Shown piece by piece: positions 24,815 to 33,715 of a stretch of 43,939 bases of DNA (positions within the stretch are counted from its first letter, which is position 1; every line of letters begins with the position of its first letter). The translations under genes and the position numbers were made by a program. The notes below the pieces were generated by a model that searched no databases, was not told the DNA's origin, and saw only the letters and a program-made list of their open reading frames with translations. Source of the stretch: Candidatus Saccharimonadota bacterium (GTDB taxonomy: Bacteria; Patescibacteriota; Saccharimonadia; Saccharimonadales; Saccharimonadaceae); the NCBI GenBank assembly GCA_003979185.1, contig RYWJ01000005.1:1-43939 (forward strand), written 5' to 3'.

Positions 24815-26914
24815 ATGCCTAAGTTTGAATTAGTTTCAAAATATCAGCCAACCGGTGATCAGCCACAAGCGATCGCTCAGTTGACGGCTGGTTTGGAGGC
24901 AAATGTACGTGAACAGACTTTACTGGGGGTGACTGGGTCGGGTAAGACTTTTACTATGGCGAATCTCATCCAGAACTTTCAGCGCCCGACTTTGATTTTA
25001 GCTCACAACAAGACCTTGGCGGCACAACTTTATGCGGAGTTTCGTGAGTTCTTCCCGAAGAATGAAGTGCATTATTTTGTGTCATACTTCGATTACTATC
25101 AGCCAGAAGCTTATATTGCATCGACTGATACTTATATTGAAAAAGATTCGGCCATTAATGAGGAAATTGATCGTCTGCGCCATGCGGCAACAGTAGCACT
25201 TCTAACACGTCCTGACACAATCGTGGTGGCTTCGGTTTCGTGTATCTATGGTATTGGTTCACCAGATCATTATACTGAGATGTCCTTACCGTTGGTTAAG
25301 GTGGATGGAGCTTGGCGAATCGCAGGCGCGAGCAACTGGTGGGGTGATTTGGGTAGTCAGGCCAATGATGGTGGTATTTTTTCGCCGAAGTTATTAGTGG
25401 ATTCACTGACTCAGGCGGCTAATTCGCTCAGCCAGCAAAACTTCTTGATTTATCTGGTCGCGATGCAATATCATCGGAATGATTTGGCGTTTGAACGGGG
25501 CAATTTCCGAGTGATGGGAGATACAGTGGATCTCTTTCCAGCGAGCGGTGAATGGGGCTATCGGTTTGAATTTGGTTTCGATACTTTGGAGAGTGTACGA
25601 ATTATTGACCCGTTGACTGGCGAAACTCGGGAGAAGCCTGAGCGTATTCATATTTTCCCAAATACCCACTATGCTACGCCAAAAGATCAGCTTGAACGCG
25701 CTATTACTGCGATAGAAGCAGAATATGAAATGCGGATGAAATATTTTGAGAAGCATGAAAAATACCTAGAAGCACAACGCTTGAGCCAGCGTACCAAGTA
25801 TGATATTGAGATGTTGCGAGAAACAGGTTTCGTCAAAGGTATTGAGAATTATTCGCGCCACTTAGATGGGCGTAAGGCTGGAGAGCCGCCAGCGACTTTG
25901 ATTGACTTCTTCCCGAAAGATTTTTTGCTTTTAGTTGATGAAAGTCATATGACTTTACCGCAGGTACGAGGTATGTATAATGGCGACCATGCTCGCAAGG
26001 AAACTTTAGTAGAATATGGTTTTCGTTTGCCTAGTGCTATGGATAATCGCCCGCTAATTTTTACGGAATTTCAAAGTCATATTCAACATGCGGTCTATGT
26101 CTCAGCGACGCCAGGACCTTATGAGCTGGAACATTCTCCGGAGCCTGCACAACAAGTGATTCGTCCGACTGGATTGCTTGATCCAGAGATTGAGGTGCGA
26201 CCATCCGAGGGGCAGATTGACGATTTAATGGAAGAGATTGACAAACGTATTGCAAAGAAACAACGCACCCTAGTGACGACCTTAACAAAGCGTATGGCCG
26301 AAGACCTAACGGACTATCTCAAAGAGCGCGATATCAAAGTTGCGTATGTCCATTCTGATATTGATACGCTAGAGCGTGGAGATATTTTGCGTGATTTGCG
26401 CGCTGGAGTATATGATGTGCTGATTGGGATTAATCTACTGCGTGAGGGGCTAGATCTACCAGAAGTGTCGCTGGTGGCTATTCTTGATGCAGACAAAGAA
26501 GGCTTTCTGCGCTCGGAAAGTGCTTTGATTCAGACTATTGGCCGTGCGGCACGACATGTGGAGGGTCATGTCATCATGTATGCCGATAATATTACCGAAA
26601 GTATGCACAAAGCGATTGATGAAACCATGCGTCGTCGTGAGATCCAGCAGGCTTATAACGAAGAGAATGGTATCGTTCCACGTTCGGTGAAGAAAGAGAT
26701 CGGAGTTGGTTTGCGAGCTATCATTCCACAAAAGGAAGAGGCGACTAAGCTCGACCTAAAACGAGTGCCGAAAGAGGAATTACCAAGCCTCATCAAAGAG
26801 CTTCAATCACAAATGCAACTGGCGGCGGCGAATCTTGACTTTGAACAGGCGGCGTTTTTGCGCGATCAGATCGCTGAAATCAAGGGGGAAACTGGTAAGA
26901 AAGGGAAGAAATAG
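24815..26914 (+). CDS. uvrB: Excinuclease ABC subunit B with an internal insertion
   Basis: A 699-residue nucleotide-excision-repair helicase-like protein that loads on damage with UvrA and recruits UvrC. It has Walker A GVTGSGKT (38-45), the beta-hairpin YFDYYQPEAYI, DESHMTLPQ, the C-terminal helicase motifs (GINLLREGLDLPEV, QTIGRAARH) and a final UVR domain (about 655-692). Between SPDHYTEM and QYHRND there are 61 residues, about 40 more than I recall for this family; the extra part includes NWWGDLGSQANDGG. ATG 24815 is set by TATAAT at 24803-24808, a leaderless arrangement. uvrA and uvrC are not in this window. Confidence 0.95.
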   Translation: MPKFELVSKYQPTGDQPQAIAQLTAGLEANVREQTLLGVTGSGKTFTMANLIQNFQRPTLILAHNKTLAAQLYAEFREFFPKNEVHYFVSYFDYYQPEAYIASTDTYIEKDSAINEEIDRLRHAATVALLTRPDTIVVASVSCIYGIGSPDHYTEMSLPLVKVDGAWRIAGASNWWGDLGSQANDGGIFSPKLLVDSLTQAANSLSQQNFLIYLVAMQYHRNDLAFERGNFRVMGDTVDLFPASGEWGYRFEFGFDTLESVRIIDPLTGETREKPERIHIFPNTHYATPKDQLERAITAIEAEYEMRMKYFEKHEKYLEAQRLSQRTKYDIEMLRETGFVKGIENYSRHLDGRKAGEPPATLIDFFPKDFLLLVDESHMTLPQVRGMYNGDHARKETLVEYGFRLPSAMDNRPLIFTEFQSHIQHAVYVSATPGPYELEHSPEPAQQVIRPTGLLDPEIEVRPSEGQIDDLMEEIDKRIAKKQRTLVTTLTKRMAEDLTDYLKERDIKVAYVHSDIDTLERGDILRDLRAGVYDVLIGINLLREGLDLPEVSLVAILDADKEGFLRSESALIQTIGRAARHVEGHVIMYADNITESMHKAIDETMRRREIQQAYNEENGIVPRSVKKEIGVGLRAIIPQKEEATKLDLKRVPKEELPSLIKELQSQMQLAAANLDFEQAAFLRDQIAEIKGETGKKGKK

Positions 26915-27633
26915 TGCGAGTTGGTCTGGATTCTGACACTTCGAAACAGGTAGCACAAGAGCTTACTGCGATAATGCGGGGATATTTCAGGCTAGGGCTA
27001 GTTATTGGTATTTTGACGCCGATGATGGCATTGTTTTACCTAGGGAAAGTAAGTATATTTTTCTTTGCTATGCCAGTATGCGCTTTAGTCGGTTACGCCT
27101 ATAGCTTGTTGTCGATATCAGTTTTGTTTATAACTAGACGATATGCATTAATTAAGCGGATTGACAATGAAGTACTTTTGCAGTGTAAAGTCGGAATAGT
27201 ACTTTTTCTAATACCCATAGTACTTGCTATGTTTCTATTACCATTAACTTTAGTACTACCAATGTTATTAGTACTATTACTGAGCTGTGCAGTGGTGATT
27301 GTCATCGGTGCAACATATAAGATTTCTTTTTGTCGCGATATAGAGTTGTTGTTAAAATTGAATTTAGCAATAATTTTCAGTATATTGTCTATCGTATCAT
27401 TGGCGACATTTGTATTCCTAGAATCACAATCTACATCTGCACAGGAGTCTTTAGCTGTATCTATGATTCTGATGGTCAGTGGAGTTCTTGGTGGTATCGC
27501 TTCAATTGTTTATAATATAATTCAGATGATTGGAGCGGCACAACGTAAGCAAGCTGTAACTTTTTTCTATCTTGGCTTAGCTATGGTATTAATTTTGTGT
27601 GAAGTCTTGTGTTTTTGTGCAACGGGTATGTAG
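26914..27633 (+). CDS. Hypothetical polytopic membrane protein
   Basis: A 239-residue protein of unknown function with about six hydrophobic segments between residues 22 and 235 and very short loops. The GTG start shares its first base with the uvrB stop codon, so translation is coupled to uvrB. It is clearly more A+T-rich than uvrB and rich in Ile, Leu and Val. A later start is possible. Nothing in the sequence links it to repair. Confidence 0.65.
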   Translation: MRVGLDSDTSKQVAQELTAIMRGYFRLGLVIGILTPMMALFYLGKVSIFFFAMPVCALVGYAYSLLSISVLFITRRYALIKRIDNEVLLQCKVGIVLFLIPIVLAMFLLPLTLVLPMLLVLLLSCAVVIVIGATYKISFCRDIELLLKLNLAIIFSILSIVSLATFVFLESQSTSAQESLAVSMILMVSGVLGGIASIVYNIIQMIGAAQRKQAVTFFYLGLAMVLILCEVLCFCATGM

Positions 27634-27653
27634 TAGAACTCAGGCTAAAATGC

Positions 27654-27682
27654 TTGACAAGTTTGCGAATCTGTGCTACAAT
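27654..27682 (+). promoter_or_regulatory. Strong sigma-70-type promoter
   Basis: TTGACA, 17-nt spacer, TACAAT. The leader that follows contains the hairpin GCTGA-GAAAA-TCAGC. Confidence 0.82.
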
Positions 27683-27762
27683 GTGAGCAAGGGCTGAGAA
27701 AATCAGCTTAGCACCTAAGGTTTTTGTTGGTAAAAATTTGGATGAAATAATGGGGGTAAAAC

Positions 27763-28377
27763 ATGGAAGGTATTCAAAGAATTACAGTGGCGGATGGTAA
27801 AGGTACTCCGGAAGTCCGCGGGGCTTTGGATTACTGGCTTGCCGAGCTATGCAAGCTTGGTCTGGATGCCAAGTGGACTGAATCTACGGTGTATCAGGAT
27901 AAAGGCGAACTCTCGATTCGTGACAAGGGGGAGGTCATACTGGTACATAGCCAGCCTGTCGACCTGGACTATGCTCTGATCGCTCAGCTGGCAAACATTT
28001 GTGAGTGCAAGAGCTTCGAGTTGAAGTTTAATCCTTTGCTTCCGCGCATGGCTGCCCTGGGCTGGTCCGCTCATGTATCAGCGAGTAACTCCAATCGGGT
28101 TCAGATTCAGAAAGGCGACGGTTCGTCTTATTGCCTCTCGCCTACTCTGTTTGATCTGGCTAAGCTGAGGCAGGAAATCGATCGGGCCGAATGCCGCCGG
28201 GATCTGCTCGAAAAATTGCCTGAGTTGATGGCGCGGGGCTGGGAAGTTGAGGTCTTTGACGACCATTTTCGCGTCCAGTCGCCGGATGCCGACATGCTCG
28301 GCGAGTATGATTGGTGCGATGAGGATGTGCAAGCGCTCTTGATCATGAGTGGGCTTTTTACAAAGAAGAAGCCATAA
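27763..28377 (+). CDS. Orphan protein, G+C-rich codon use
   Basis: A 204-residue soluble protein I do not recognise. No signal peptide or membrane segment is present. Two halves look alike in plan: a helix with WLAELCKLGLDAKW and LPELMARGWEVEVFDDHFRVQSP, suggesting a repeated small alpha/beta unit that pairs a helix ending in a Gly turn with two strands. Cysteines are scattered. The gene has its own strong promoter, a leader of about 75 nt, GGGGGT before the ATG, and a terminator. Codon use is far richer in G+C than in uvrB or the membrane protein next to it, pointing to transfer or a special class of orphan. Confidence 0.75.
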   Translation: MEGIQRITVADGKGTPEVRGALDYWLAELCKLGLDAKWTESTVYQDKGELSIRDKGEVILVHSQPVDLDYALIAQLANICECKSFELKFNPLLPRMAALGWSAHVSASNSNRVQIQKGDGSSYCLSPTLFDLAKLRQEIDRAECRRDLLEKLPELMARGWEVEVFDDHFRVQSPDADMLGEYDWCDEDVQALLIMSGLFTKKKP

Positions 28378-28398
28378 TAATTCCAACCTCTACCAACG

Positions 28399-28422
28399 CC
28401 CCAGCTTCGGCTGGGGGATTTT
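28399..28422 (+). terminator. Intrinsic terminator
   Basis: CCCCAGC-TTCG-GCTGGGG followed by GATTTT. The same stem and loop end the orphan gene at 29980. Confidence 0.9.
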
Positions 28423-28474
28423 ACTATGTGATGGAAGCGTGCTGATTGAAGCTTGTTTTTATCTACAAAACCTC

Positions 28475-28503
28475 TTTACAGTCTTAGTAAAATCAGTTAT
28501 TAT
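28475..28503 (+). promoter_or_regulatory. Promoter of tuf
   Basis: TTTACA, 17-nt spacer, TATTAT, about 60 nt before the ribosome site AAGGAG. Confidence 0.65.
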
Positions 28504-28570
28504 ATATAGGTAGAGTTGGAGCTGGTTGATATTAGTGCTCTGACATATTAATAATATAAAAGGAGAAAGA

Positions 28571-29755
28571 ATGGCAAATTTTGACCGTTCCAAACCACAC
28601 ATCAACGTCGGTACCATGGGCCACGTTGACCACGGTAAAACCACTTTGACGGCTGCGATTACTAACGTTCTCGCAAAGAAACTTCCTACTGAAGTTAACA
28701 AAGCTGTCGCTTATGACCAAATTGATAATGCTCCTGAAGAGAAAGCTCGTGGTATCACCATCGCTACCTCTCACCAAGAGTACGAATCTGAGGGTCGCCA
28801 CTATGCTCACGTTGATATGCCAGGCCACGCCGACTATATCAAGAACATGATTACTGGTGCTGCTCAGGTTGATGGTGCTATCCTTGTAGTTGCCGCTAAT
28901 GATGGTCCTTTGCCACAGACTCGTGAGCACGTGCTTTTGGCTCACCAGGTAAACGTGCCAAAGATCATCGTCTTCTTAAACAAGATGGACTTGGCTGATC
29001 CAGATCTAGTCGAGCTTGTTGAGATGGATGTTCGTGAATTGTTGAACAAATATGGCTACGATGGCGATAACACCCCAATTATCAAGGGTTCTGCTACTAA
29101 GGCTCTCGAAGGTGATGCTGCTAACGAAGACGCTATTATGGAACTTGTCAAGGCTATGGATGATTGGTTTGAGATTCCAGAGCACGATCTTGATAAACCA
29201 TTCTTGATGCCAGTTGAGGATGTCTTCTCAATTAAAGGTCGTGGTACTGTTGCTACTGGTCGTATTGAACAGGGTATTGTGAAGTTGAACGACGAAGTTG
29301 AAATCGTTGGTCTTAAAGACACTCAGAAATCAGTTGTGACTGGTATCGAAGCTTTCCATAAGACTTTGGATCAGGGTCAAGCTGGTGATAACGCAGGTCT
29401 TTTGCTTCGCGGTATTGAGCGCGAGCAGATCGAGCGTGGTCAGGTGATTGCTGCTCCTGGTAGCATTACCCCACATACCGAATTTGAGGCCCAGGTTTAC
29501 ATCTTGAAGAAGGAAGAAGGCGGTCGCCATACTCCATTCTCCAAGGGTTACAAGCCACAGTTCTACTTCCGTACAACCGATGTTACCGGTGAAGTTGAGC
29601 TTCCGGCTGACAAAGAAATCGTTATGCCTGGTGATACTGTTACCTTCACAGTTAAGTTGCTTGCTCCAATCGCTATGAACAACAACGACCGCTTCGCTAT
29701 CCGCGAAGGTGGTAAGACTGTTGGTTCTGGTGTCGTTACAAGCATCATTAAATAA
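28571..29755 (+). CDS. tuf: Elongation factor Tu
   Basis: A 394-residue GTPase that brings aminoacyl-tRNA to the ribosome. It has G1 GHVDHGKTT, the switch I RGITI, G3 DMPGHADY, G4 NKMD, and the beta-barrel domains 2 and 3 ending VVTSIIK. Codon use is the most biased in the window, as expected for a highly expressed gene. It is separated from the ribosomal gene rpsJ by an orphan gene with its own promoter. The fusA and rpsL/rpsG genes that often precede tuf are absent here. Confidence 0.98.
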   Translation: MANFDRSKPHINVGTMGHVDHGKTTLTAAITNVLAKKLPTEVNKAVAYDQIDNAPEEKARGITIATSHQEYESEGRHYAHVDMPGHADYIKNMITGAAQVDGAILVVAANDGPLPQTREHVLLAHQVNVPKIIVFLNKMDLADPDLVELVEMDVRELLNKYGYDGDNTPIIKGSATKALEGDAANEDAIMELVKAMDDWFEIPEHDLDKPFLMPVEDVFSIKGRGTVATGRIEQGIVKLNDEVEIVGLKDTQKSVVTGIEAFHKTLDQGQAGDNAGLLLRGIEREQIERGQVIAAPGSITPHTEFEAQVYILKKEEGGRHTPFSKGYKPQFYFRTTDVTGEVELPADKEIVMPGDTVTFTVKLLAPIAMNNNDRFAIREGGKTVGSGVVTSIIK

Positions 29756-29776
29756 CAGAATATAGAATACAAGGAA

Positions 29777-29810
29777 ACTCCCTCGCTCTTCTGAGTGGGG
29801 GAGTTTTTTG
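29777..29810 (+). terminator. Terminator of tuf
   Basis: A 12-bp stem (ACTCCCTCGCTC / GAGTGGGGGAGT, two G-T pairs) with a TTCT loop, then TTTTTT. Confidence 0.92.
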
Positions 29811-29889
29811 AATGTCATCGCATATAAGCTTTTCGCAGGAAAAAGCAAAGATTCGCAGAGCCTTCTGCTGAAAAGATGGAGATATTATT

Positions 29890-29955
29890 TTGCCAATTTC
29901 TTCTAAATATGTTATACTCTAAGTAACTATTTCTCCTAAGAGAAGTTTTGGAGAA
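29890..29955 (+). promoter_or_regulatory. Promoter and leader hairpin of an orphan gene
   Basis: TTGCCA (29890-29895), 17-nt spacer, TATACT (29913-29918). In the leader TTTCTCC pairs with GGAGAAA (about 29930-29955), and TTCTC can pair with the nearer GAGAA instead. Confidence 0.65.
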
Positions 29956-29979
29956 ATGGTGCACATTTTTCGATAAGGA

Positions 29980-30615
29980 GTGTTTGGGATGAGTAAAAAT
30001 ATCAAGCAAAGTACCAGCGATTTGTGTCCTGTCTTTCTGCTTACGGATGGCCCTACCGTCATGATGAATGTCAGGGAGACAGCAGAAGGTTTTACGTACG
30101 AGAGGATGGAAATCCAGGAATTCTTGTCGCACGAGCTGACCGGCGAGGTACGCTTTCAGATGTTTGCCGGTTGGTTGGGGCGGAAGCCTTTTATTGATGA
30201 CAGGGGTTTGCTGGAGATTGCGCCAGTTCTTCTGAGGCCGCTCAGCATGTGTGTAAAAGTTCGACAGAGCTTTATCGAGCGTAACAACCCCGACGGAATT
30301 ACGATTGTTGGGTGGATCGAAGAGCTGATGGATTATGGCGGCGGTAGCGATTACTTGTACGTCAACAATAAACGGATTCCGGTCATGAAGAAGGGCAACC
30401 TGATCTGTGCCAGTTATAATATCGTGGATGGCACTGGTGGGTTTGTACGAGTCGAGAGTGCCTTCCGTGAAGATTTCCAGCCCAGTCTGACAAATTCACG
30501 GACAGGAGTGCATTGCATCTATCATCGTGAAGTTGAGAGAGATCGGCGGTTTGGTCGCGGTGTCTACAAACTGCATGGCACAGCCGACATGTATCCGATC
30601 GAGTATGATAATTGA
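29980..30615 (+). CDS. Orphan protein between tuf and rpsJ
   Basis: A 211-residue soluble protein I do not recognise; it has no signal peptide or membrane segment. It looks beta-rich (VFLLTDGPTVMMNV, VRFQMFAGWLGRKPFIDDRG, SDYLYVNNKRIPV) and ends KLHGTADMYPIEYDN. AAGGAG lies before the ATG. It shares three traits with the orphan at 27763: G+C-rich codons, a strong own promoter with leader hairpin, and the same TTCG-loop terminator. Its position splits tuf from rpsJ, which are neighbours in many bacteria, so it looks inserted. Confidence 0.75.
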   Translation: MFGMSKNIKQSTSDLCPVFLLTDGPTVMMNVRETAEGFTYERMEIQEFLSHELTGEVRFQMFAGWLGRKPFIDDRGLLEIAPVLLRPLSMCVKVRQSFIERNNPDGITIVGWIEELMDYGGGSDYLYVNNKRIPVMKKGNLICASYNIVDGTGGFVRVESAFREDFQPSLTNSRTGVHCIYHREVERDRRFGRGVYKLHGTADMYPIEYDN

Positions 30616-30696
30616 CCAACTAAGGGCTAAGTGTTGACTCTGGCACGGACTTCTAACTGATCTGGGAAGCTATATTTTAACCAAACTTCCGACTTA

Positions 30697-30726
30697 CCCC
30701 CAGCTTCGGCTGGGGGATTTTCTTTT
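30697..30726 (+). terminator. Intrinsic terminator
   Basis: CCCCCAGC-TTCG-GCTGGGGG followed by ATTTTCTTTT. Confidence 0.9.
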
Positions 30727-30914
30727 GGATTAAATTTAAGGATGAAACTTATCTCATGATTTTGTTGCAAGAGTTGTGAGAGGACACGAAATACTTGCTT
30801 TTTGAAAATTGGTATGGTATAATTCAAGGAATACTATTAATAATTCAGGTTTCAAAAACTCATTGCCAGTACGTCTAGTTGCTTGCTGAGGTTATGAAAT
30901 CAAGAAAGGTTAAA

Positions 30915-31241
30915 ATGACCGAAGCAAAAAAAGATGAAGGTTTGAAAATCCGGATTCGTTTGAAGGCTTATGATCATCGCGTGATTGATCAGAGTGCGAA
31001 GCAAATTGTTGACACTGCAGTGCGCACTGGTGCGACTGTATCTGGTCCAGTACCTCTGCCAACCAAGCGCAGTACTTTTACCGTTGTAAAGTCGCCACAT
31101 GTTTACAAGACTGGTGGTGAGGCTTTCGAGATGAAAGTTCACAAGCGTTTGATTGATATTTCTAACGCAACTCCGAAGACAATTGATTCTTTGCAAAATC
31201 TAGCACTTCCAGCTGGCGTAGATGCTGAAATCAAGATGTAA
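30915..31241 (+). CDS. rpsJ: Ribosomal protein S10
   Basis: A 108-residue small-subunit protein, also known as a transcription antitermination factor (NusE) in other bacteria. Family marks are IRIRLKAYDHRVIDQSAKQIVDTA, GPVPLPTK and the C-terminal segment with HKRLIDI. ATG 30915 has GAAAGG upstream; the earlier ATG at 30879 would add 12 unusual residues. It is followed at once by a strong terminator, so it stands alone and does not lead an S10 operon with rplC and rplD. Confidence 0.96.
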   Translation: MTEAKKDEGLKIRIRLKAYDHRVIDQSAKQIVDTAVRTGATVSGPVPLPTKRSTFTVVKSPHVYKTGGEAFEMKVHKRLIDISNATPKTIDSLQNLALPAGVDAEIKM

Positions 31242-31254
31242 TTACTAGCAAGAG

Positions 31255-31276
31255 CCGCCCAATCGGGCGGTTTTTT
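31255..31276 (+). terminator. Terminator of rpsJ
   Basis: CCGCCC-AATC-GGGCGG followed by TTTTTT. Confidence 0.93.
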
Positions 31277-31331
31277 GTGTCAAAATTACCAAACCACCAC
31301 CACGTTAAATCAGGTATGCTATAATATAGGT

Positions 31332-32603
31332 ATGACATTTGCGATGCGTTTCAAGAAGAGGTTTTATTTCGTCGCGGCTCGATATTTTCGTTTTTTTGCT
31401 AATTTTTCGTTTCGGAGGTGGCGTCCTAGGGTGATTGCAGTGACTGGTTCGGCTGGCAAGACTACGATGCTGAATATGATTGAGTTTGAGCTGGGCGATA
31501 AGGCACACTATTCACATGATGCGAACTCGGCGTTCGGAATTTCCTTTGATTTATTGGGGATGGATGGCGTACGGGGTTCAAAATGGCGCTGGGTGAAACT
31601 GATTTTGCTTGCTCCGATTCGAGCAATTTACTATAGGCGTACCGGTGAGTTTTATGTGGTTGAGATTGATGGGGAACGTCCGCGTGAAACTGAATTTTTA
31701 GCCAGTTGGTTAAAGCCTGAGATAACTTTGTGGGTGTCGTTTGGCTTATCTCACGCCGTACAATTTGAACACGAGGTTAAAGAGGGCAAATACGAAACTC
31801 TTGAAAAAGCCATTGCACATGAATTTGGCACATTGCCGGCCAATACGACTAAACGGGTTTATATTGATGCGAGTTCAACTGAGATGCGTGAAGCGGTAGA
31901 GGGGATTAATGCTGAGGTAGTTGAGGTGAACAAAAAGCAGCTCAAGCGATACAGTGTGTATCCGTCGCGTACTGATTTTGTTTTTGACGGGGCAGCCTTT
32001 CATTTTTCTCAGCCACAGCCCAAGGATCTAGCTATTCAGCTAGCGATGTTGCAAGATCTATTACCGTATTTACAGATACCGCTGAAGACCGATTTTCACG
32101 ATATGCCAGTGCCGCCAGGACGGAGTACTTATTTCAAGGGTATTAAGGGGATTAATATTATTGATAGCAGCTATAATGCGCATTTGATTAGTATGCAGTC
32201 GATTTTAGAAATGGCTCGCAATTTGCATGCTGGGCATAAATGGTTAGTGATCGGCGACATTGTTGACCAAGGGTCAATCGAGAGCGAGGAACATTACAAG
32301 CTAGCAAATCTGATCGCCGATGTTAGTCCAGAGATGGTAATTTTGGTAGGTCGACGTACGAAAGAATACACGGCACCGCGCTTGAAAGAACTCGGAATTA
32401 TTACGCGTACGACCCTTGATCCGAAGAAAGCGTTGAAGTTTATTCAGGCTAATGTCACGGGCGATGAAACCTTGATTTTCAAAGGTAGTCAATATCTAGA
32501 GTGGATTATTGAGAAGCTACTGGCTGATCCAGAGGATGCTAAGTATTTGCCTCGTCGGGAGGCGGCCGCTACAAAACGTCGTCAGAAATGGGGGTTAGAA
32601 TGA
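31332..32603 (+). CDS. MurF-like Mur ligase without the usual N-terminal domain
   Basis: A 423-residue Mur-ligase-family protein. The ATP-binding loop TGSAGKTT comes at residues 38-45, so the UDP-MurNAc-binding N-terminal domain of normal MurF is missing. In its place is a short basic, aromatic stretch (RFKKRFYFVAARYFRFF). Later motifs are MurF-like: PPGRSTYFKG, IDSSYNAHLISM, and KGSQYLEWI near the end. It probably joins an amino acid or peptide to a cell-wall precursor by an acyl-phosphate route. TATAAT (31320-31325) lies 6 nt before ATG 31332 (leaderless). It heads a five-gene chain with 4-nt overlaps. Confidence 0.82.
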   Translation: MTFAMRFKKRFYFVAARYFRFFANFSFRRWRPRVIAVTGSAGKTTMLNMIEFELGDKAHYSHDANSAFGISFDLLGMDGVRGSKWRWVKLILLAPIRAIYYRRTGEFYVVEIDGERPRETEFLASWLKPEITLWVSFGLSHAVQFEHEVKEGKYETLEKAIAHEFGTLPANTTKRVYIDASSTEMREAVEGINAEVVEVNKKQLKRYSVYPSRTDFVFDGAAFHFSQPQPKDLAIQLAMLQDLLPYLQIPLKTDFHDMPVPPGRSTYFKGIKGINIIDSSYNAHLISMQSILEMARNLHAGHKWLVIGDIVDQGSIESEEHYKLANLIADVSPEMVILVGRRTKEYTAPRLKELGIITRTTLDPKKALKFIQANVTGDETLIFKGSQYLEWIIEKLLADPEDAKYLPRREAAATKRRQKWGLE

Positions 32604-33715
32604 AAAAACCGACTCTATATATCATCCATGGGTGGACTTATACGGTGGCGCCTTGGACGAAGACTATTGAACTGCTCGCGAAGCAGGGGGTCGCGGTGGA
32701 AATGTTACATGTCCCCGGATTGACAGCCCCATCAAAGAAAGTTTGGACAATTGAAGAATATGTGAAGTGGGCGGATCGCAATATCCCTGATGGTGCGGTA
32801 GCCTTGGGACACAGTAATGGTGGCCGTATCCTCTTGAACTTATGTAGTGAAAAGCCAGACAAGTTGCAACATTTGATTTTGTTGGATGCAGCGGGTGTCT
32901 ATGAGAACTCCGGTAAACGTGATGTAGCGCGAACTCTGTCGAAGAAACTGAGCTTTCTGAAGAGGATCCCAGGGCTTACTAAAGTTTGGCATAAAATAAC
33001 TGGTGCGACGGATTATGCGCGAGCTCCAGAGAATATGAAGCGTACGCTCGCCAATATGCTAGAAAGCGATAAGAAACTCAACCTTACTAAAGTTACCGTA
33101 CCAACGTCAATCCTTTGGGGCGGAATGGATAACGTCACCCCGCCTCGTCAAGCAGAAGTGATGCACGAGAAAATCCGTGGTAGTAGCCTAAAAATTTTTG
33201 CGAATTGGAATCATGCTCCTTATATTAATCATCCGGGTGAACTCAGCAAGGCGATCGCACAAGCATATAAAAAACCACCGGAGGTAACTACAAAAATGGA
33301 TGTCACACAAGCTACAGAGATATCAGCATCAATGGCTCTCAAAAAAGCCGCTGAGCCAGTCGTCCCTAATACCGCTAATATTTCTGCTTCGATGGCGTTC
33401 AAGAAGGCTGCTGGACCAAGTGCAGACGATATGACAAAAAACTCTGCTTCCTTGGCGGTGGGCAAGAAAGGTGAAAATTCCGATAGCGTAGTGGCGACAT
33501 TGAAAGGTGTCGAGTATGAGAAAGCAAGTCTTGAGTTACCGAAGCAGCGCGAAATGATTAGCAGCGCTTCGGTACCGAAGATTGGTCGTTTCGAGAAAAT
33601 GAAGCGAGCAGCTAAGCGCAAACGTAATGCGAAAAAGATCAACAAAGCCAAACAAAAAGCTCTCAAAGCCGAGTCTAAGATTAGCCAGAAACGAGCGAAA
33701 AGGGCACAAGGATGA
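32600..33715 (+). CDS. Alpha/beta hydrolase with repeat-bearing basic tail
   Basis: A 371-residue protein. Residues 1-220 are an alpha/beta hydrolase: oxyanion region HGWTY, nucleophile Ser in GHSNGG, acid in WGGMDN, and His in NWNHAPYI. The rest is not enzyme. About three degenerate repeats (SASMALKKAAEP, SASMAFKKAAGP, SASLAVGKKG) are followed by a linker and a very basic C-terminus (KRAAKRKRNAKKINKAKQK). The tail could bind acidic cell-wall polymers, membrane or nucleic acid. The ATGA start overlaps the previous stop, so the genes are coupled. The substrate is unknown. Confidence 0.82.
   Translation: MKKPTLYIIHGWTYTVAPWTKTIELLAKQGVAVEMLHVPGLTAPSKKVWTIEEYVKWADRNIPDGAVALGHSNGGRILLNLCSEKPDKLQHLILLDAAGVYENSGKRDVARTLSKKLSFLKRIPGLTKVWHKITGATDYARAPENMKRTLANMLESDKKLNLTKVTVPTSILWGGMDNVTPPRQAEVMHEKIRGSSLKIFANWNHAPYINHPGELSKAIAQAYKKPPEVTTKMDVTQATEISASMALKKAAEPVVPNTANISASMAFKKAAGPSADDMTKNSASLAVGKKGENSDSVVATLKGVEYEKASLELPKQREMISSASVPKIGRFEKMKRAAKRKRNAKKINKAKQKALKAESKISQKRAKRAQG

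Noticed and set aside
30627..30827. A 66-codon minus-strand frame
   Set aside because: It reads through the terminator hairpin at 30697 and has no ribosome site.
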